Source: Actinoplanes couchii
GTDB taxonomy: Bacteria > Actinomycetota > Actinomycetes > Mycobacteriales > Micromonosporaceae
DNA: 64,000 bases
Reading direction: 5' to 3'
NCBI RefSeq assembly: GCF_016862075.1
Contig: NZ_BOMG01000104.1
Span: 62,001 to 126,000 of the forward strand
Shown in pieces: positions 30,182 through 39,427 of the stretch. Each line of letters begins with the position of its first letter. Position 1 is the first letter of the stretch. The notes beneath the pieces are model-generated. The model was not told where the DNA came from. It saw only the letters and a list, made by a program, of their open reading frames with translations, and ran no database searches. The translations under genes and the position numbers were made by a program.

Positions 30182-33100
30182 CGGGTGATCCTCGCCTGCA
30201 TCTCGATGGTGGTGCCGGCACTGCCGGTGGTGACGGTGATCTCGTGCATCAGGGCGCGCATCAGCATCAGGCCCCGGCCCCGGTAGGTCTCGCCGGTGAT
30301 CGGGATCTTCCACAGGCCGCTGTCCACGACGACCACGTGCAGGTCGTCGACGGTGGCGGCGGCCCGCAGCCGGATCTTCCCGCCGGGGCTGTCACGGTGG
30401 CCGTGCTCGATCGCGTTGGCGCACGCCTCCCCGGCGGCGACCAGCACGTTCTGGGCGGTCATCTTGTCCACGCCGGCCCGGTCCAGCCAGCCGCGCAGGG
30501 CGCTGCGGACCGGTGCCAGCCGGGTCGCCTCGGCCGGGAATTCCAGCTCCAGGGGGCCGGGATGCCGGTACAGCAGCAGCGCCACGTCGTCGTCGTAGCC
30601 GTCGTCCGGGGTCAGCCGGGTCATCACCTCGGTGGCCAGGTCCTCCACCGGTTCGCCCCGGCCCTGCAGGATCGCGGCGGTGGCCCGGGCGATGCCGGTG
30701 GTCAGCGGCTGGCGGCGGCGTTCGACGAGGCCGTCGGTGTAGAGCATCAGCGTGGCCCGGGGCGGCACGGTGAACTCGGCCTCGGAGCGGGGCTTGCCCC
30801 CACGTACTCCCATCGGCCTTGATCGTGCCTGATCCAGCAGGTGTGCCACGCCGTCGGCGTCGACCACCACCGCGGGCGGGTGACCGGCGCTGGAGTAGAG
30901 CAGCCGGCCGGTGTCCGGGTCGAGGACCCCGCAGAAGACGGTGGCGCTGGTGGCGCCGGGCAGCAGGGCGGCGAACCGGTCCAGGGCGGTCAGCGTGCGG
31001 GCCGGGCTGGAGTGTTGCAGCAGCAGGGCCCGGCAGGCGCTGCGCAGCTGGCCCATCACGGTGGCCGCGTGCAGGCCGTGGCCGACGCAGTCGCCGACGA
31101 CGATGCCGATCAGGCCGTCGGGGAGCTGGACGGTGTCGTACCAGTCGCCGCCGACCTTGAGCGGGCGGGTGGCGGGCTGGTAGCGGACCGCGAAACCGGC
31201 GGGCAGATCGGGCGGGCCGAGGATGGCGCGTTGCAGCGCGAGGGCGGTCTCGCGCTGCTGGTCGATCTGGTGCACCCGTTGCAGGCCCTGGCCGAGATGC
31301 CCGGCGAGCAGGGTGAACAGGGTCTGGTCCTGCTCGGTGAACGGCCGGTCCGCACCGAGTTCGAGCCACAGCACCATGGCGCCGTGCGGGTGTTCCAGCA
31401 GGATCCCGGTCCCGTCCGGTGTCAACAGCGGCTGGTCGCGCAGCCGGATCAGGGCGTCCCGGTGGTCCGGCGGCAGATCGTTCCAGCGCAGGCCCGGGTC
31501 GGTGGCGGTCACCTCGGCGCGGTCCGGCCCGTCGAAGACGGCAGCCAGGGCGTACTTCGCCTGCCACAGCTCCCGCAGTTCGTCGAGGACACCGTGCAGG
31601 GCGCCGGTCAGGTTCTCCGCCTGCGACAGTCGCATGCCGAGCCCGGCCAGGGCGGTCTCGCGCTGGATGGCGTAGTGCTCGGCGGTGACGTCGCGCAGCG
31701 TGCCGACGATGACGCGGCGGCCGGAGTCCGGGTCGGCGACCTGGTTGAACGCGGCCGCCACCCACAGCCGGCGGCCGTCGCGGTGGATCACCGGGACCGT
31801 GTCGATGCCCTGCTGCTGTTCGAGCATCATGTCGAAGAACACGGCGACCCTGCGGTACGCCTCGGCGTCGGTGTCCTCGGAGGGCCACCACGGATGGACC
31901 GCGGCGTACGGCAGGCCCTCCGGCCCGTACCCGAGGATCTCGGTGAACGCGGTGTTGATCTCCAGGACCGCGCCGTCCTCGTCACAGACGAAGAACGCCT
32001 CCTGCAACGAGTCGATCAGCGCGGACCGCCAGCGGGCGTGCCGGGTCCGCAACCGGGACAGCTCGACGTTGGCCCGCACCCGGGCCAGCAGCTCGGCCGC
32101 CGAGAACGGTTTGACCAGGTAGTCGTCGGCGCCCGCCTCCAGGCCCTCGATCGAGGCCTCCTCGCCGGCCCGCGCGGACAGCAGCAGCACCGGGGTGCCC
32201 GCGGTCCGGGAGTCCGCCCGCAACGCCGCCACCAGCTGCAGCCCGTCCATCCGCGGCATCATCACGTCGCTGACCACCAGGTCGTACGCCTCCGCACGGA
32301 CCCGGTCCAGCGCGAACCGGCCGTCCTGGACCGCGTCGGCCCGGTGCCCGGCGGCCCGCAGCAGCCGGACCAGATAGTCGCGCATGTCGGCGTTGTCGTC
32401 GGCGACCAGGACCCGCGCGGACACCGCGGCCGCGGCTGTCACCTCCGGGGCCGGGGTGGACTCCTGGTCCGGCAGCCAGCGCAGCGCCTCCTGGACGAAC
32501 GGGTCGGCGCCGGCGGTGGCCGCCACCGGCTCGGCCGGGACCGGACCGGAACCGAACGGCAGCCGGATGGTGAAGACCGTACCCACCCCGGCGGTGCTGT
32601 CCGCGGTGATCGTGCCGCCGTGCAGCGTGACCAGTTCCTTGACCAGGGCCAGGCCGATGCCGCTGCCCTCGTTGGAGCGTGAACGGGCGTTCTCGATCCG
32701 GTGGAACCGCTCGAACAGCCGGGGCATCTCGTCCTCGGCGACCCCGACACCGGTGTCGGCGACGGTCACCACCGCGTGCTCACCGGCCGCCCGGACCATC
32801 ACCCGGACCCCGCCGGCGAAGGTGAACTTCAGCGCGTTGCTGACCAGGTTGAGGACGACCTTCTCCCACAGGCCGCGGTCCACCAGCACCGGCCGGTCCA
32901 GCGGGGGACAGTCCACCTCGAACGACAGGCCGGCCCGGTCGACCGCGGACCGGAACACACTGGCCAGGTCGGCGGTGACCGCGGACAGGTCGACCGGCTC
33001 GAACCGGGCCTGCATCCGCCCGGCCTCGATCCGGGAGAAGTCGAGCAGCGTGTTGACCAGCTTGCCCAGGCGCAGCCCGTTGCGGTGCGCCACCTCCAGC

Positions 33101-34227
33101 TCCTGGCGGATCCGCTCGTCGGCGTCACCGAGCCGGTCCCGCAGCTCCTGCACCGGACCCATGATCAACGTCAGCGGCGTACGGAACTCGTGGCTGATGT
33201 TGGAGAAGAACGTGGTCTTCGCGCGATCCAGCTCGGCCAGCTCCTCGGCGCGCCGCTGCTGCGCCTGATAGCTGCGCGCACTGGCGATCCCGGCGGCCAC
33301 GTGCCCGGCCGTCAGCTCGATGAAACCGCGGTAGGAGTCGTCCAGCCGCCGGTACCTGTTGACCGCGGCGACCAGGAAGCCGTACGGCGTACCACCCTGC
33401 TGCAGCAACGGCACCACCAGCGCCTGCGTGGGCGGCGCCGGCCAGTCCCCGGCCGGCACGTCCGTCACCGGCAGGTCGATCAGGACGGACTCGCCCCCGG
33501 CCGCCTTGGCCACCGGCCAGAGACCCGCCGCGGTGACCGGATGATCGGCCGGGACACCGGTGGCGGCGGCCAGCCGGGCCGAGCCGTCCTCCCGGAACAG
33601 ATAGGTCAGGGTGAACGGCAGATCACGCAGATTGCGTTCCAGTTGCCGCCCGGCGAAGGAGAGCATCTCCTGCTCGGTACGGACGACGCTGGGATCCGAC
33701 CCCAGATCGCGCAGCGTCGCCATCCGCCGTTCTCCGAGAACCCGGTCGGTCTCCTCGCTGACCACACAGAACAGGCCGACCACGGTGCCGTCGTCGTCGC
33801 GCAGCGGGCTGTAGGAGAACGTGTGGTACGACTCCTCCCGGTACCCGGACCGCTCCACGAACAGCAGCAGCGCCTCGTCCCAGGTCGCGTCGCCGGTGCG
33901 CATCACGGTGTCGACCCGGGGGCTGACGTCGGCCCAGATCTCCGCCCACACCTCCCCGGCGGGCCGGCCGAGCGCCCACGGGTACTTCTGGCCCAGTGAG
34001 TCGCGGCGGTAGGAGGCGTTGCAGAAGAAGGTGAGCTCCGGCCCCCACGCCATCCACATCGCGAACCGCGACGACAGCAGGATGCCGACCGCCGTCCGCA
34101 GACTCTGCGGCCAGGCCTCGGGTGGCCCGAGCGGGGTGGCGTCCCAGTCCACCGCGGCGAGGTCACGGCCGACGTCGCCACCGGCGGCGAAGACGGGCGG
34201 GAGTGGATCAGGCTCGGTGTCGACCAT
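30178..34227 (-). CDS. hybrid histidine kinase/response regulator/PP2C phosphatase/RsbW-like ATPase
   Basis: Protein of 1349 residues combining two signalling systems. Order: a PAS-like domain (ELTFFCNASYRRDSLGQKYP), a GAF domain, HisKA with FFSNISHEFRTPLTLI (His near 345), HATPase (NLVSNALKF and GSGIGLALVKEL), a receiver with SDVMMPRMDG (Asp near 653), a second PAS and GAF, a SpoIIE/PP2C phosphatase (GGDWYDTVQL near 1025 and VGDCVGHG) and an RsbW-type ATPase (GEACANAIEHGH near 1268). I start it at ATG 34225-34227, where PAS similarity begins. It could link a phosphorelay to dephosphorylation and phosphorylation of STAS proteins, one of which is coupled downstream. Confidence 0.92.
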   Translation of the reverse strand: MVDTEPDPLPPVFAAGGDVGRDLAAVDWDATPLGPPEAWPQSLRTAVGILLSSRFAMWMAWGPELTFFCNASYRRDSLGQKYPWALGRPAGEVWAEIWADVSPRVDTVMRTGDATWDEALLLFVERSGYREESYHTFSYSPLRDDDGTVVGLFCVVSEETDRVLGERRMATLRDLGSDPSVVRTEQEMLSFAGRQLERNLRDLPFTLTYLFREDGSARLAAATGVPADHPVTAAGLWPVAKAAGGESVLIDLPVTDVPAGDWPAPPTQALVVPLLQQGGTPYGFLVAAVNRYRRLDDSYRGFIELTAGHVAAGIASARSYQAQQRRAEELAELDRAKTTFFSNISHEFRTPLTLIMGPVQELRDRLGDADERIRQELEVAHRNGLRLGKLVNTLLDFSRIEAGRMQARFEPVDLSAVTADLASVFRSAVDRAGLSFEVDCPPLDRPVLVDRGLWEKVVLNLVSNALKFTFAGGVRVMVRAAGEHAVVTVADTGVGVAEDEMPRLFERFHRIENARSRSNEGSGIGLALVKELVTLHGGTITADSTAGVGTVFTIRLPFGSGPVPAEPVAATAGADPFVQEALRWLPDQESTPAPEVTAAAAVSARVLVADDNADMRDYLVRLLRAAGHRADAVQDGRFALDRVRAEAYDLVVSDVMMPRMDGLQLVAALRADSRTAGTPVLLLSARAGEEASIEGLEAGADDYLVKPFSAAELLARVRANVELSRLRTRHARWRSALIDSLQEAFFVCDEDGAVLEINTAFTEILGYGPEGLPYAAVHPWWPSEDTDAEAYRRVAVFFDMMLEQQQGIDTVPVIHRDGRRLWVAAAFNQVADPDSGRRVIVGTLRDVTAEHYAIQRETALAGLGMRLSQAENLTGALHGVLDELRELWQAKYALAAVFDGPDRAEVTATDPGLRWNDLPPDHRDALIRLRDQPLLTPDGTGILLEHPHGAMVLWLELGADRPFTEQDQTLFTLLAGHLGQGLQRVHQIDQQRETALALQRAILGPPDLPAGFAVRYQPATRPLKVGGDWYDTVQLPDGLIGIVVGDCVGHGLHAATVMGQLRSACRALLLQHSSPARTLTALDRFAALLPGATSATVFCGVLDPDTGRLLYSSAGHPPAVVVDADGVAHLLDQARSRPMGVRGGKPRSEAEFTVPPRATLMLYTDGLVERRRQPLTTGIARATAAILQGRGEPVEDLATEVMTRLTPDDGYDDDVALLLYRHPGPLELEFPAEATRLAPVRSALRGWLDRAGVDKMTAQNVLVAAGEACANAIEHGHRDSPGGKIRLRAAATVDDLHVVVVDSGLWKIPITGETYRGRGLMLMRALMHEITVTTGSAGTTIEMQARITR

Positions 34228-34330
34228 CGTTTGCGCTTGCACTCCCTCGCCCACGGCGCTCACACGCCACAACGACGACAAAGGTAACCCGGCCCGGCCG
34301 ATTCGGCTCGGCGGGGCTATGCGCCGATGG

Positions 34331-34657
34331 TCATACCCCGGTGAGCACCTGCAGAACGCCCGCGACCTCGAGAGTTCGCCGGACCATGCCGCGCGGGCCG
34401 GCCAGACGGACCGTGACGGCACTCTCACCGGCGCTGTGCCGGGCCCGCATCAGCGCGCCGATGCCGGTGGAGTCGCAGAACCCGACCTCGGTGAAGTCCA
34501 CCTGCACCGTGCGCACCCCGGGGGTCGCCGCGGACGCCGCGATCGCGTCGTACAGATCGCCGGCGGTAGCCAGGTCGACGTCACCGGTCACCGACAGGCG
34601 CGCGGTGCCGTCACCGCCGACGGCCGTGCTGATCGTCAGGGTTCCCTCAGGGGACAT
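34331..34657 (-). CDS. STAS-domain anti-sigma factor antagonist
   Basis: STAS protein of 108 residues. The motif VDFTEVGFCDSTGIGALMRA contains the D-S-T-G phosphorylation site. It is on the same strand as, and 103 bp upstream of, the hybrid kinase, so it may be cotranscribed. Candidate partner of the RsbW-like proteins nearby. Confidence 0.9.
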   Translation of the reverse strand: MSPEGTLTISTAVGGDGTARLSVTGDVDLATAGDLYDAIAASAATPGVRTVQVDFTEVGFCDSTGIGALMRARHSAGESAVTVRLAGPRGMVRRTLEVAGVLQVLTGV

Positions 34658-34772
34658 CGCGTACCGCCGGCCTTCCGTCGTTGGAACAGTTGTACCGCAT
34701 CCCGGCCGGGATCCCTATCAGGCACAACCGGGCCAGTGCATGATCAACTGGCGTACGGCGCCGGGCTCCGGG

Positions 34773-34778
34773 TAGAAC
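34773..34778 (+). promoter_or_regulatory. -10 box for a leaderless transcript
   Basis: TAGAAC ends seven bases before ATG 34786. The sequence around it (CCGGGTAGAACTACCGG) is nearly palindromic and could also be a regulator site. Confidence 0.35.
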
Positions 34779-34785
34779 TACCGGC

Positions 34786-35199
34786 ATGGACGACTTGAGG
34801 CTGCCTTTTCACCGCAGTCTCGACAGTGCCCGGATCCGGCACGCGGTCCGCGCGACGCTGCCCGACGACGTGGACGCGGACCTGGCCGACGACGTTCTGC
34901 TGGTGGTCAGCGAGCTGGTGCAGAATGTGGTGCACCACACCGCCGGCGGTGGCGAGCTGCGGCTGTCACACCGCGACGGCGCGATCGCGATCGAGGTCGC
35001 CGACGTCAGCACCGACCCGCCGCACATCCACGGCCCGGACGCGCGCCGGGTCCGCGGCCGCGGGCTGATGATCGTGGCCGCGGTGAGCCGGGCCTGGGGC
35101 ACCCGGGCCAGGGACCAGGGCAAGGTGGTGTGGGCCGAGATCGACTTCCCCGGCCCACCCCCGGCCGCGGCTCACGGCAGAGTGGCCACCGCGCCGTAA
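34786..35199 (+). CDS. RsbW-like ATP-binding protein
   Basis: GHKL ATPase-type protein of 137 residues, the class that includes anti-sigma kinases. The N-box is SELVQNVVHH, the G1 region is EVADVSTDPPHIH and the G2 region is GRGLMIVAAVSRAWG. The usual D-x-G of the G1 box is altered to DVSTD, so the nucleotide pocket may be unusual. No sigma factor is adjacent. Its 3' end overlaps the convergent response-regulator gene by 28 bp. Probable partner: one of the neighbouring STAS proteins. Confidence 0.85.
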   Translation: MDDLRLPFHRSLDSARIRHAVRATLPDDVDADLADDVLLVVSELVQNVVHHTAGGGELRLSHRDGAIAIEVADVSTDPPHIHGPDARRVRGRGLMIVAAVSRAWGTRARDQGKVVWAEIDFPGPPPAAAHGRVATAP

Positions 35200-35603
35200 A
35201 AGCGGTTGATCTGCCGGACCGCCTCCTCGAAACCGTCCAGGTCCATCGGCTTGGTGACGAACGCGCTGGCATGACCGGCGTAACTGGCCACGATGTCCGG
35301 AACCGCGTTCGACGTGGTCAGCACCACCACCGGGATCGCCGTGAACCGCTCGTCCTTCTTGATCTCCATCAGGACTTCCCGGCCACCCATCCGTGGCATG
35401 TTCAAGTCCAGCAGGATCAGATCCGGCCGGTTCGCGGTGGGGAAGCCGCCCTCCCGGCGCAGGTACTCCAGAGCTTGACCGCCGTCGCTGACGCGGTGCA
35501 CGACAGGAGGAGTCGCAGCCCCCTGCAGAGCCTCCTCGATCATCATGGCGTCCGCGTCGTCGTCATCGACGATCAGGACATCGAGTGGCCGTGTACCGCT
35601 CAC
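35172..35603 (-). CDS. single-domain response regulator (Rcp1-like)
   Basis: Receiver-only protein of 143 residues. The acidic pocket is VLIVDDDDADAMMIEEAL, the phosphoacceptor Asp is in LILLDLNMPRMGGREVL, the Thr is in VVVLTTSN and the Lys is in VTKPMDLDGF. The insertion REGGFPTANRPD and the long fourth loop are typical of the Rcp1/CheY-like regulators paired with bacteriophytochrome-type kinases. No output domain, so it must act through protein contacts. Start at GTG 35601-35603. Confidence 0.9.
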   Translation of the reverse strand: MSGTRPLDVLIVDDDDADAMMIEEALQGAATPPVVHRVSDGGQALEYLRREGGFPTANRPDLILLDLNMPRMGGREVLMEIKKDERFTAIPVVVLTTSNAVPDIVASYAGHASAFVTKPMDLDGFEEAVRQINRFYGAVATLP

Positions 35604-35679
35604 GCAATTCTCCTAAAACTGGTCAACCAGACGCGCCACTATAGCGCCGGAATCACCGCCGCGAGCCGACCGGTGACGG

Positions 35680-37467
35680 GTGTGTGAATATGCGGGTGTG
35701 CAGAATCAGGATCGGGACCGCACGGTGGCGGCACGGCGGACCGGACTGACAGCGTCCCCGGACCCGGCCTTCGACCGTTTCGCCTCCATGGTGCGCAACG
35801 TGCTGAAGGTTCCGGTGGCGCTGGTGTCGCTGGTCGAAGCGGACCGGCAGGTGTTCCCGGGCGCGCTCGGCCTGGCCGACCCCTGGCAGCAGCAGCGGCA
35901 GACGCCCCTGTCACACTCGTTCTGCCGGCACGTGGTGGACAGCGCCCAGCCCCTGGTGATCGAGGACGCCCGCACCGACCCGCGGGTCACCGGCAACCTG
36001 GCGATCACCGACCTGAACGTGGTCGGCTACGCCGGCATGCCCCTCACCGACGAGACCGGCCGGGTCCTCGGCTCGCTGTGCGCCATCGACACCGTCCCCC
36101 GGCAGTGGACCGCCGCCGAACTCGCCCTGCTCGCCGACCTGGCCGCCGCCTGCTCCGACAGCCTCCAGCTGCGGATCACCACCACCAGCGCCCGGCAGCA
36201 CCAGGACCGGGCCGACGCCCAGGCCGCCCGCAGCCGGCTGCTGCTGCGCGCCAGCACCGCCCTGGCCGCCACCAGCACCGCCGACGACGTGGTCGACGCG
36301 GTCCGCCAGCTGGTCACCGGCACCCTCGACCCGGCGTACGTCGGCGTGTCGGTGCTCGACCGCTCCGGCCGGGTGAACCTGCGCTCCGGCCTGCAACTGC
36401 CGTCCCGCGTCGCCGAACGCTGGAACCGCTACACCCGCGGCGCCGCCACCCCGTCGGCGCTGGCGACCCGCACCGGCGTCCCGGTGCTGCTGCCGGACAT
36501 GGCCGCCGTGCACGCGCTCACCCCCGACGCCGCCGAAACGTTCCTGGAGATGGGCTGGCAGTCCGGCGCCAGCGTGCCACTGCCCGGCCCGGACGGCCCG
36601 GTCGGCGCGCTCACGTTCGTGTGGAAACAGCAGTACCGCCTCGACGACGCCGAACAGACCGTGCTCGCCGCCCTGGCCGGGTACGTCGCCCAGGCACTGC
36701 AACGCGCCGACTACCTGTTCTCCCGGGAGAACGCCGCCGCCGTACTGCAGAAGGCGATGTTGAGCGACCTGCCCGACGCGCCACCGTTCGAACTGGCCGC
36801 CCGCTACGAGCCCGCCGCCCGCGGTGACCACGTCGGCGGCGACTGGTACGACGCGGTCCAGCTCGAACCCCGGCACCTGGCCCTGGTCATCGGCGACGTC
36901 ACCGGCCACGACATGCGCGCCGCCGCCCAGATGGGCCGGCTGCGCAGCAAACTCCGGCTGCTGCTCGTCGACCGCAACGAGTCACCCTCCGGACTGCTGC
37001 GCCGCCTGGACACCGCCACCCGGGTACTCGGCGACCCGATCACCGCCACCGCCACCCTGGCCCTGCTGTCCCCGGAACCCGGCGGCGCCGACGGTTACCG
37101 CCTGCACTGGTCCAACGCCGGCCACCCCAGCCCGGTGGTCGCCTCCGGCGGCGCGGCGAGCACCCTGACCGGCCACGACCCGCTGCTCGGGGCCGGGCCG
37201 CGGATATCCCGGCACAGCCACACCCGGCACCTGCCACCCGGCGCGACACTGCTGTTCTACACCGACGGGCTCCTCGAAGTCCGCAGCCACACCCTCGAGG
37301 AGTTCGACGCCCGCCAGCGGGATCTGCACGACCGGCTGGCCGGCGCCGACGGGGTGCCGCTGGACGATCTGCTGGAGCGGCTCTACGAGGAGTTCGCCGG
37401 CGACGACCACGAGGACGACGTCGCCCTGCTCGCCGTGCGGCTGCCGCCCGGACCGGGCGGCGCGTAG
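35680..37467 (+). CDS. GAF-GAF-SpoIIE (PP2C) phosphatase
   Basis: Protein phosphatase of 595 residues (589 if the GTG at 35698 is used). The first GAF domain has PVALVSLVEADRQVFPGALG, then HSFCRHVVDSAQPLVIEDAR; the second GAF follows at about 190-340. The C-terminal SpoIIE-type PP2C domain carries GGDWYDAVQLEPRHLALVIG, then DVTGHDMRAAAQM, FYTDGLLEVR and DDVALLAV with metal-binding aspartates. Role: dephosphorylates STAS proteins when its GAF sensors are triggered. It is followed by a STAS gene on the same strand. Confidence 0.92.
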   Translation: MCEYAGVQNQDRDRTVAARRTGLTASPDPAFDRFASMVRNVLKVPVALVSLVEADRQVFPGALGLADPWQQQRQTPLSHSFCRHVVDSAQPLVIEDARTDPRVTGNLAITDLNVVGYAGMPLTDETGRVLGSLCAIDTVPRQWTAAELALLADLAAACSDSLQLRITTTSARQHQDRADAQAARSRLLLRASTALAATSTADDVVDAVRQLVTGTLDPAYVGVSVLDRSGRVNLRSGLQLPSRVAERWNRYTRGAATPSALATRTGVPVLLPDMAAVHALTPDAAETFLEMGWQSGASVPLPGPDGPVGALTFVWKQQYRLDDAEQTVLAALAGYVAQALQRADYLFSRENAAAVLQKAMLSDLPDAPPFELAARYEPAARGDHVGGDWYDAVQLEPRHLALVIGDVTGHDMRAAAQMGRLRSKLRLLLVDRNESPSGLLRRLDTATRVLGDPITATATLALLSPEPGGADGYRLHWSNAGHPSPVVASGGAASTLTGHDPLLGAGPRISRHSHTRHLPPGATLLFYTDGLLEVRSHTLEEFDARQRDLHDRLAGADGVPLDDLLERLYEEFAGDDHEDDVALLAVRLPPGPGGA

Positions 37468-37533
37468 CCTTGGCCCCCACAGCGACGCGGCTTGCCGGCC
37501 CATCGCATCCACCCTCGACGCGAGGACACGGCG

Positions 37534-37863
37534 ATGACCGCAACACCGGCATGGTCGGCTGACGACGTCAGCCACGGCACCACCTGCACCGTCCTGCTGC
37601 ACGGCGAACTCGACCTGGCCGCCGCCGACGAACTGCGCCGCCTGCTCGACGACCACCTCGACACGGCCGGCACCACCACGGTCATCGCCGACCTGTCCCA
37701 GGTCAGTTTCCTGGACTCCGGCGCGCTCGGCGCCCTGGTCGCGGTCCGCAACCACGCCGAGGACATCGGCCGCCACTTCGCCCTGCAGAGCCCCACCGCC
37801 ACCGTCCGCCGGGTCCTGGACACCGGCGGCGTCTACGACCTGATGGTCACCCCGAACGAATGA
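37534..37863 (+). CDS. STAS-domain anti-sigma factor antagonist
   Basis: STAS protein of 109 residues from ATG 37534, 66 bases after the phosphatase gene on the same strand. The phosphorylation motif is ADLSQVSFLDSGALGALVAV; the serine after D is kept, but the following S/T-G of the other two STAS proteins is replaced by G-A, so recognition by kinases may differ. Likely substrate of the phosphatase encoded upstream. Confidence 0.88.
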   Translation: MTATPAWSADDVSHGTTCTVLLHGELDLAAADELRRLLDDHLDTAGTTTVIADLSQVSFLDSGALGALVAVRNHAEDIGRHFALQSPTATVRRVLDTGGVYDLMVTPNE

Positions 37864-37917
37864 ACACTCCGGCCGCCCCCGGCTCAGTGGAGCAGTGCGG
37901 TCGCCGATAGGTGGATC

Positions 37918-39216
37918 ATGGGTGCGATGGACACAGGGCACGCGTCGACAACCGGCGTCAGCCTGGACCATCTGCTGCGTGACGGCGGTCTGCACTGCGT
38001 CTACCAGCCGTTCGTCGACCTGGACTCCGGGGCGGTGCTGGCCTTCGAGGCGTTGCTGCGCGGCCCCGAGAACTCCGTCCTGCGGTCCCCGATGGCACTG
38101 CTGGACGCCGCTCGCGCCACCGGCCGGCTCGCCGAACTCGAACACGCCGCACTACAGGCGTCACTGGGGGACGCGGCATCGCTGTCCCAGGGGCACCCGG
38201 TGACGTTGTTCGTCAACCTCGAACCCACCACGCTGACCCGGCACCCGGACGTCGTGCTGAACGCGCTCGCCGGACGTGCCGCGCACGTGCAGGTGGTCGT
38301 CGAGATCACCGAACGGGCGCTGGCCGACGACCTGGCCGGCGTTCTGACCGGCGCCGAACAACTGCGCGCCGCCGGCTGCGCCATCGCCCTGGACGACGTC
38401 GGGGTGCACCCCGAATCCCTGGCCTTCATCCCGCTGCTGCGCCCCGAGATCGTCAAGCTCGACCTGCGGCTGCTGCGCACCGTCGATGACCCCGCCACCG
38501 TCACCGTCGCCGGAGCGGTCCGCGCGTACGCCGAACAGACCGGCGCCGAAGTCGTCGCCGAAGGCATCGAGACTCCCGGCGACCTGACCCGCGCCCTCGT
38601 CCTGGGAGCCACCCTCGGCCAGGGCTGGCTGTGGAGCCGTGGGGAACGCCGATTCCCGCCCTCCACCTTCCGGCCCGAACGCTTCACCGCCCACCCGATC
38701 GGCGCTGCCCTGCGCGCCACCCCCTACGAACTGATCGGCGCCGGCCGGCAGATCCGGCACGCACCCAAACACCTGCTCGTCCCGGTGTCGAAGACCCTGG
38801 AGATGATGGCCCTGCAAGCCGCCGTGCCGCCGGTGGTGTTCGCCGCCTTCGAACACGTCCGCTTCTTCCGGCCCTCCACCAGACGCCGGTACACCGAACT
38901 CGCCGCCCGCCTGCCGTTCGTCGCCGCCCTGGGCGTGGACATGCCCGGCGAACCCGCACCCGGAGTACGCGGCACCGGCCTGCCTATCCAGGACCCACTG
39001 GCCAGCGAGTGGACCGTCCTGGTGCTGGGCGCCCACACCGCGGCCGCCCTGATGGCCCGCGACCTCGGCGACACCGGCCCCGACGCCGACCGCCAGTTCG
39101 AATTCGTCGTCAGCTACGACCGAGCCCTGGTCACCGCCGCAGCACACGCGATGATCGGTCGCCTCGCCACGGCCGGAGAGCAGCCGGGTGGTCCCGGGAG
39201 AACGCCGCCGGGCTGA
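37918..39216 (+). CDS. EAL-domain c-di-GMP phosphodiesterase with DICT-like sensor
   Basis: Protein of 432 residues. The EAL domain (about 20-250) keeps the catalytic set: E44 in FEALLRGP, VNLEP, VVEITERA, IALDDVG, IVKLD, VAEGIE and LGQGWLWSRG, so phosphodiesterase activity is plausible. The C-terminal 160 residues (LLVPVSKTLEMMALQAAVPP, and RRYTELAARLPFVAALGVDM) resemble the DICT sensory domain found with cyclic-di-GMP and two-component proteins. It follows the STAS gene by 54 bases on the same strand and adds a c-di-GMP output to the signalling island. The start at ATG 37918 could instead be ATG 37927. Confidence 0.88.
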   Translation: MGAMDTGHASTTGVSLDHLLRDGGLHCVYQPFVDLDSGAVLAFEALLRGPENSVLRSPMALLDAARATGRLAELEHAALQASLGDAASLSQGHPVTLFVNLEPTTLTRHPDVVLNALAGRAAHVQVVVEITERALADDLAGVLTGAEQLRAAGCAIALDDVGVHPESLAFIPLLRPEIVKLDLRLLRTVDDPATVTVAGAVRAYAEQTGAEVVAEGIETPGDLTRALVLGATLGQGWLWSRGERRFPPSTFRPERFTAHPIGAALRATPYELIGAGRQIRHAPKHLLVPVSKTLEMMALQAAVPPVVFAAFEHVRFFRPSTRRRYTELAARLPFVAALGVDMPGEPAPGVRGTGLPIQDPLASEWTVLVLGAHTAAALMARDLGDTGPDADRQFEFVVSYDRALVTAAAHAMIGRLATAGEQPGGPGRTPPG

Positions 39217-39224
39217 CCGAACGA

Positions 39225-39419
39225 TTATTCCTCTCGCTCCGGAAAGAAGGCGAACGTGTCAGGGGCGAAGCCGTCCCGGCAGATGAGTTCCGGCACGTCG
39301 TGGTCTCTGAGTCGCGCGATCGCGATCTGATTGCAAGCCGGTCCGGATAGCTGGCGCGTAAGTTCGGTAGAGGCGTGCTGGGGATCTCTCTTCCTGTGAC
39401 CGCGCAGGTCTTGGAGCAC
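39225..39419 (-). CDS. hypothetical small protein, 64 aa, possibly a remnant
   Basis: Minus-strand reading frame from GTG 39417-39419 to the stop at 39225-39227. It reads MLQDLRGHRKRDPQHAS, then ARLRDHDVPELICRDGF and PDTFAFFPEREE, with an ordered, protein-like composition but lower GC at third positions than its neighbours. The frame remains open for several codons upstream of the GTG, into the preceding fragment (ERLGKIVLQDL), so it may be the 3' part of a larger broken gene. Function unknown. Confidence 0.4.
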   Translation of the reverse strand: MLQDLRGHRKRDPQHASTELTRQLSGPACNQIAIARLRDHDVPELICRDGFAPDTFAFFPEREE

Positions 39420-39427
39420 GATCTTGC

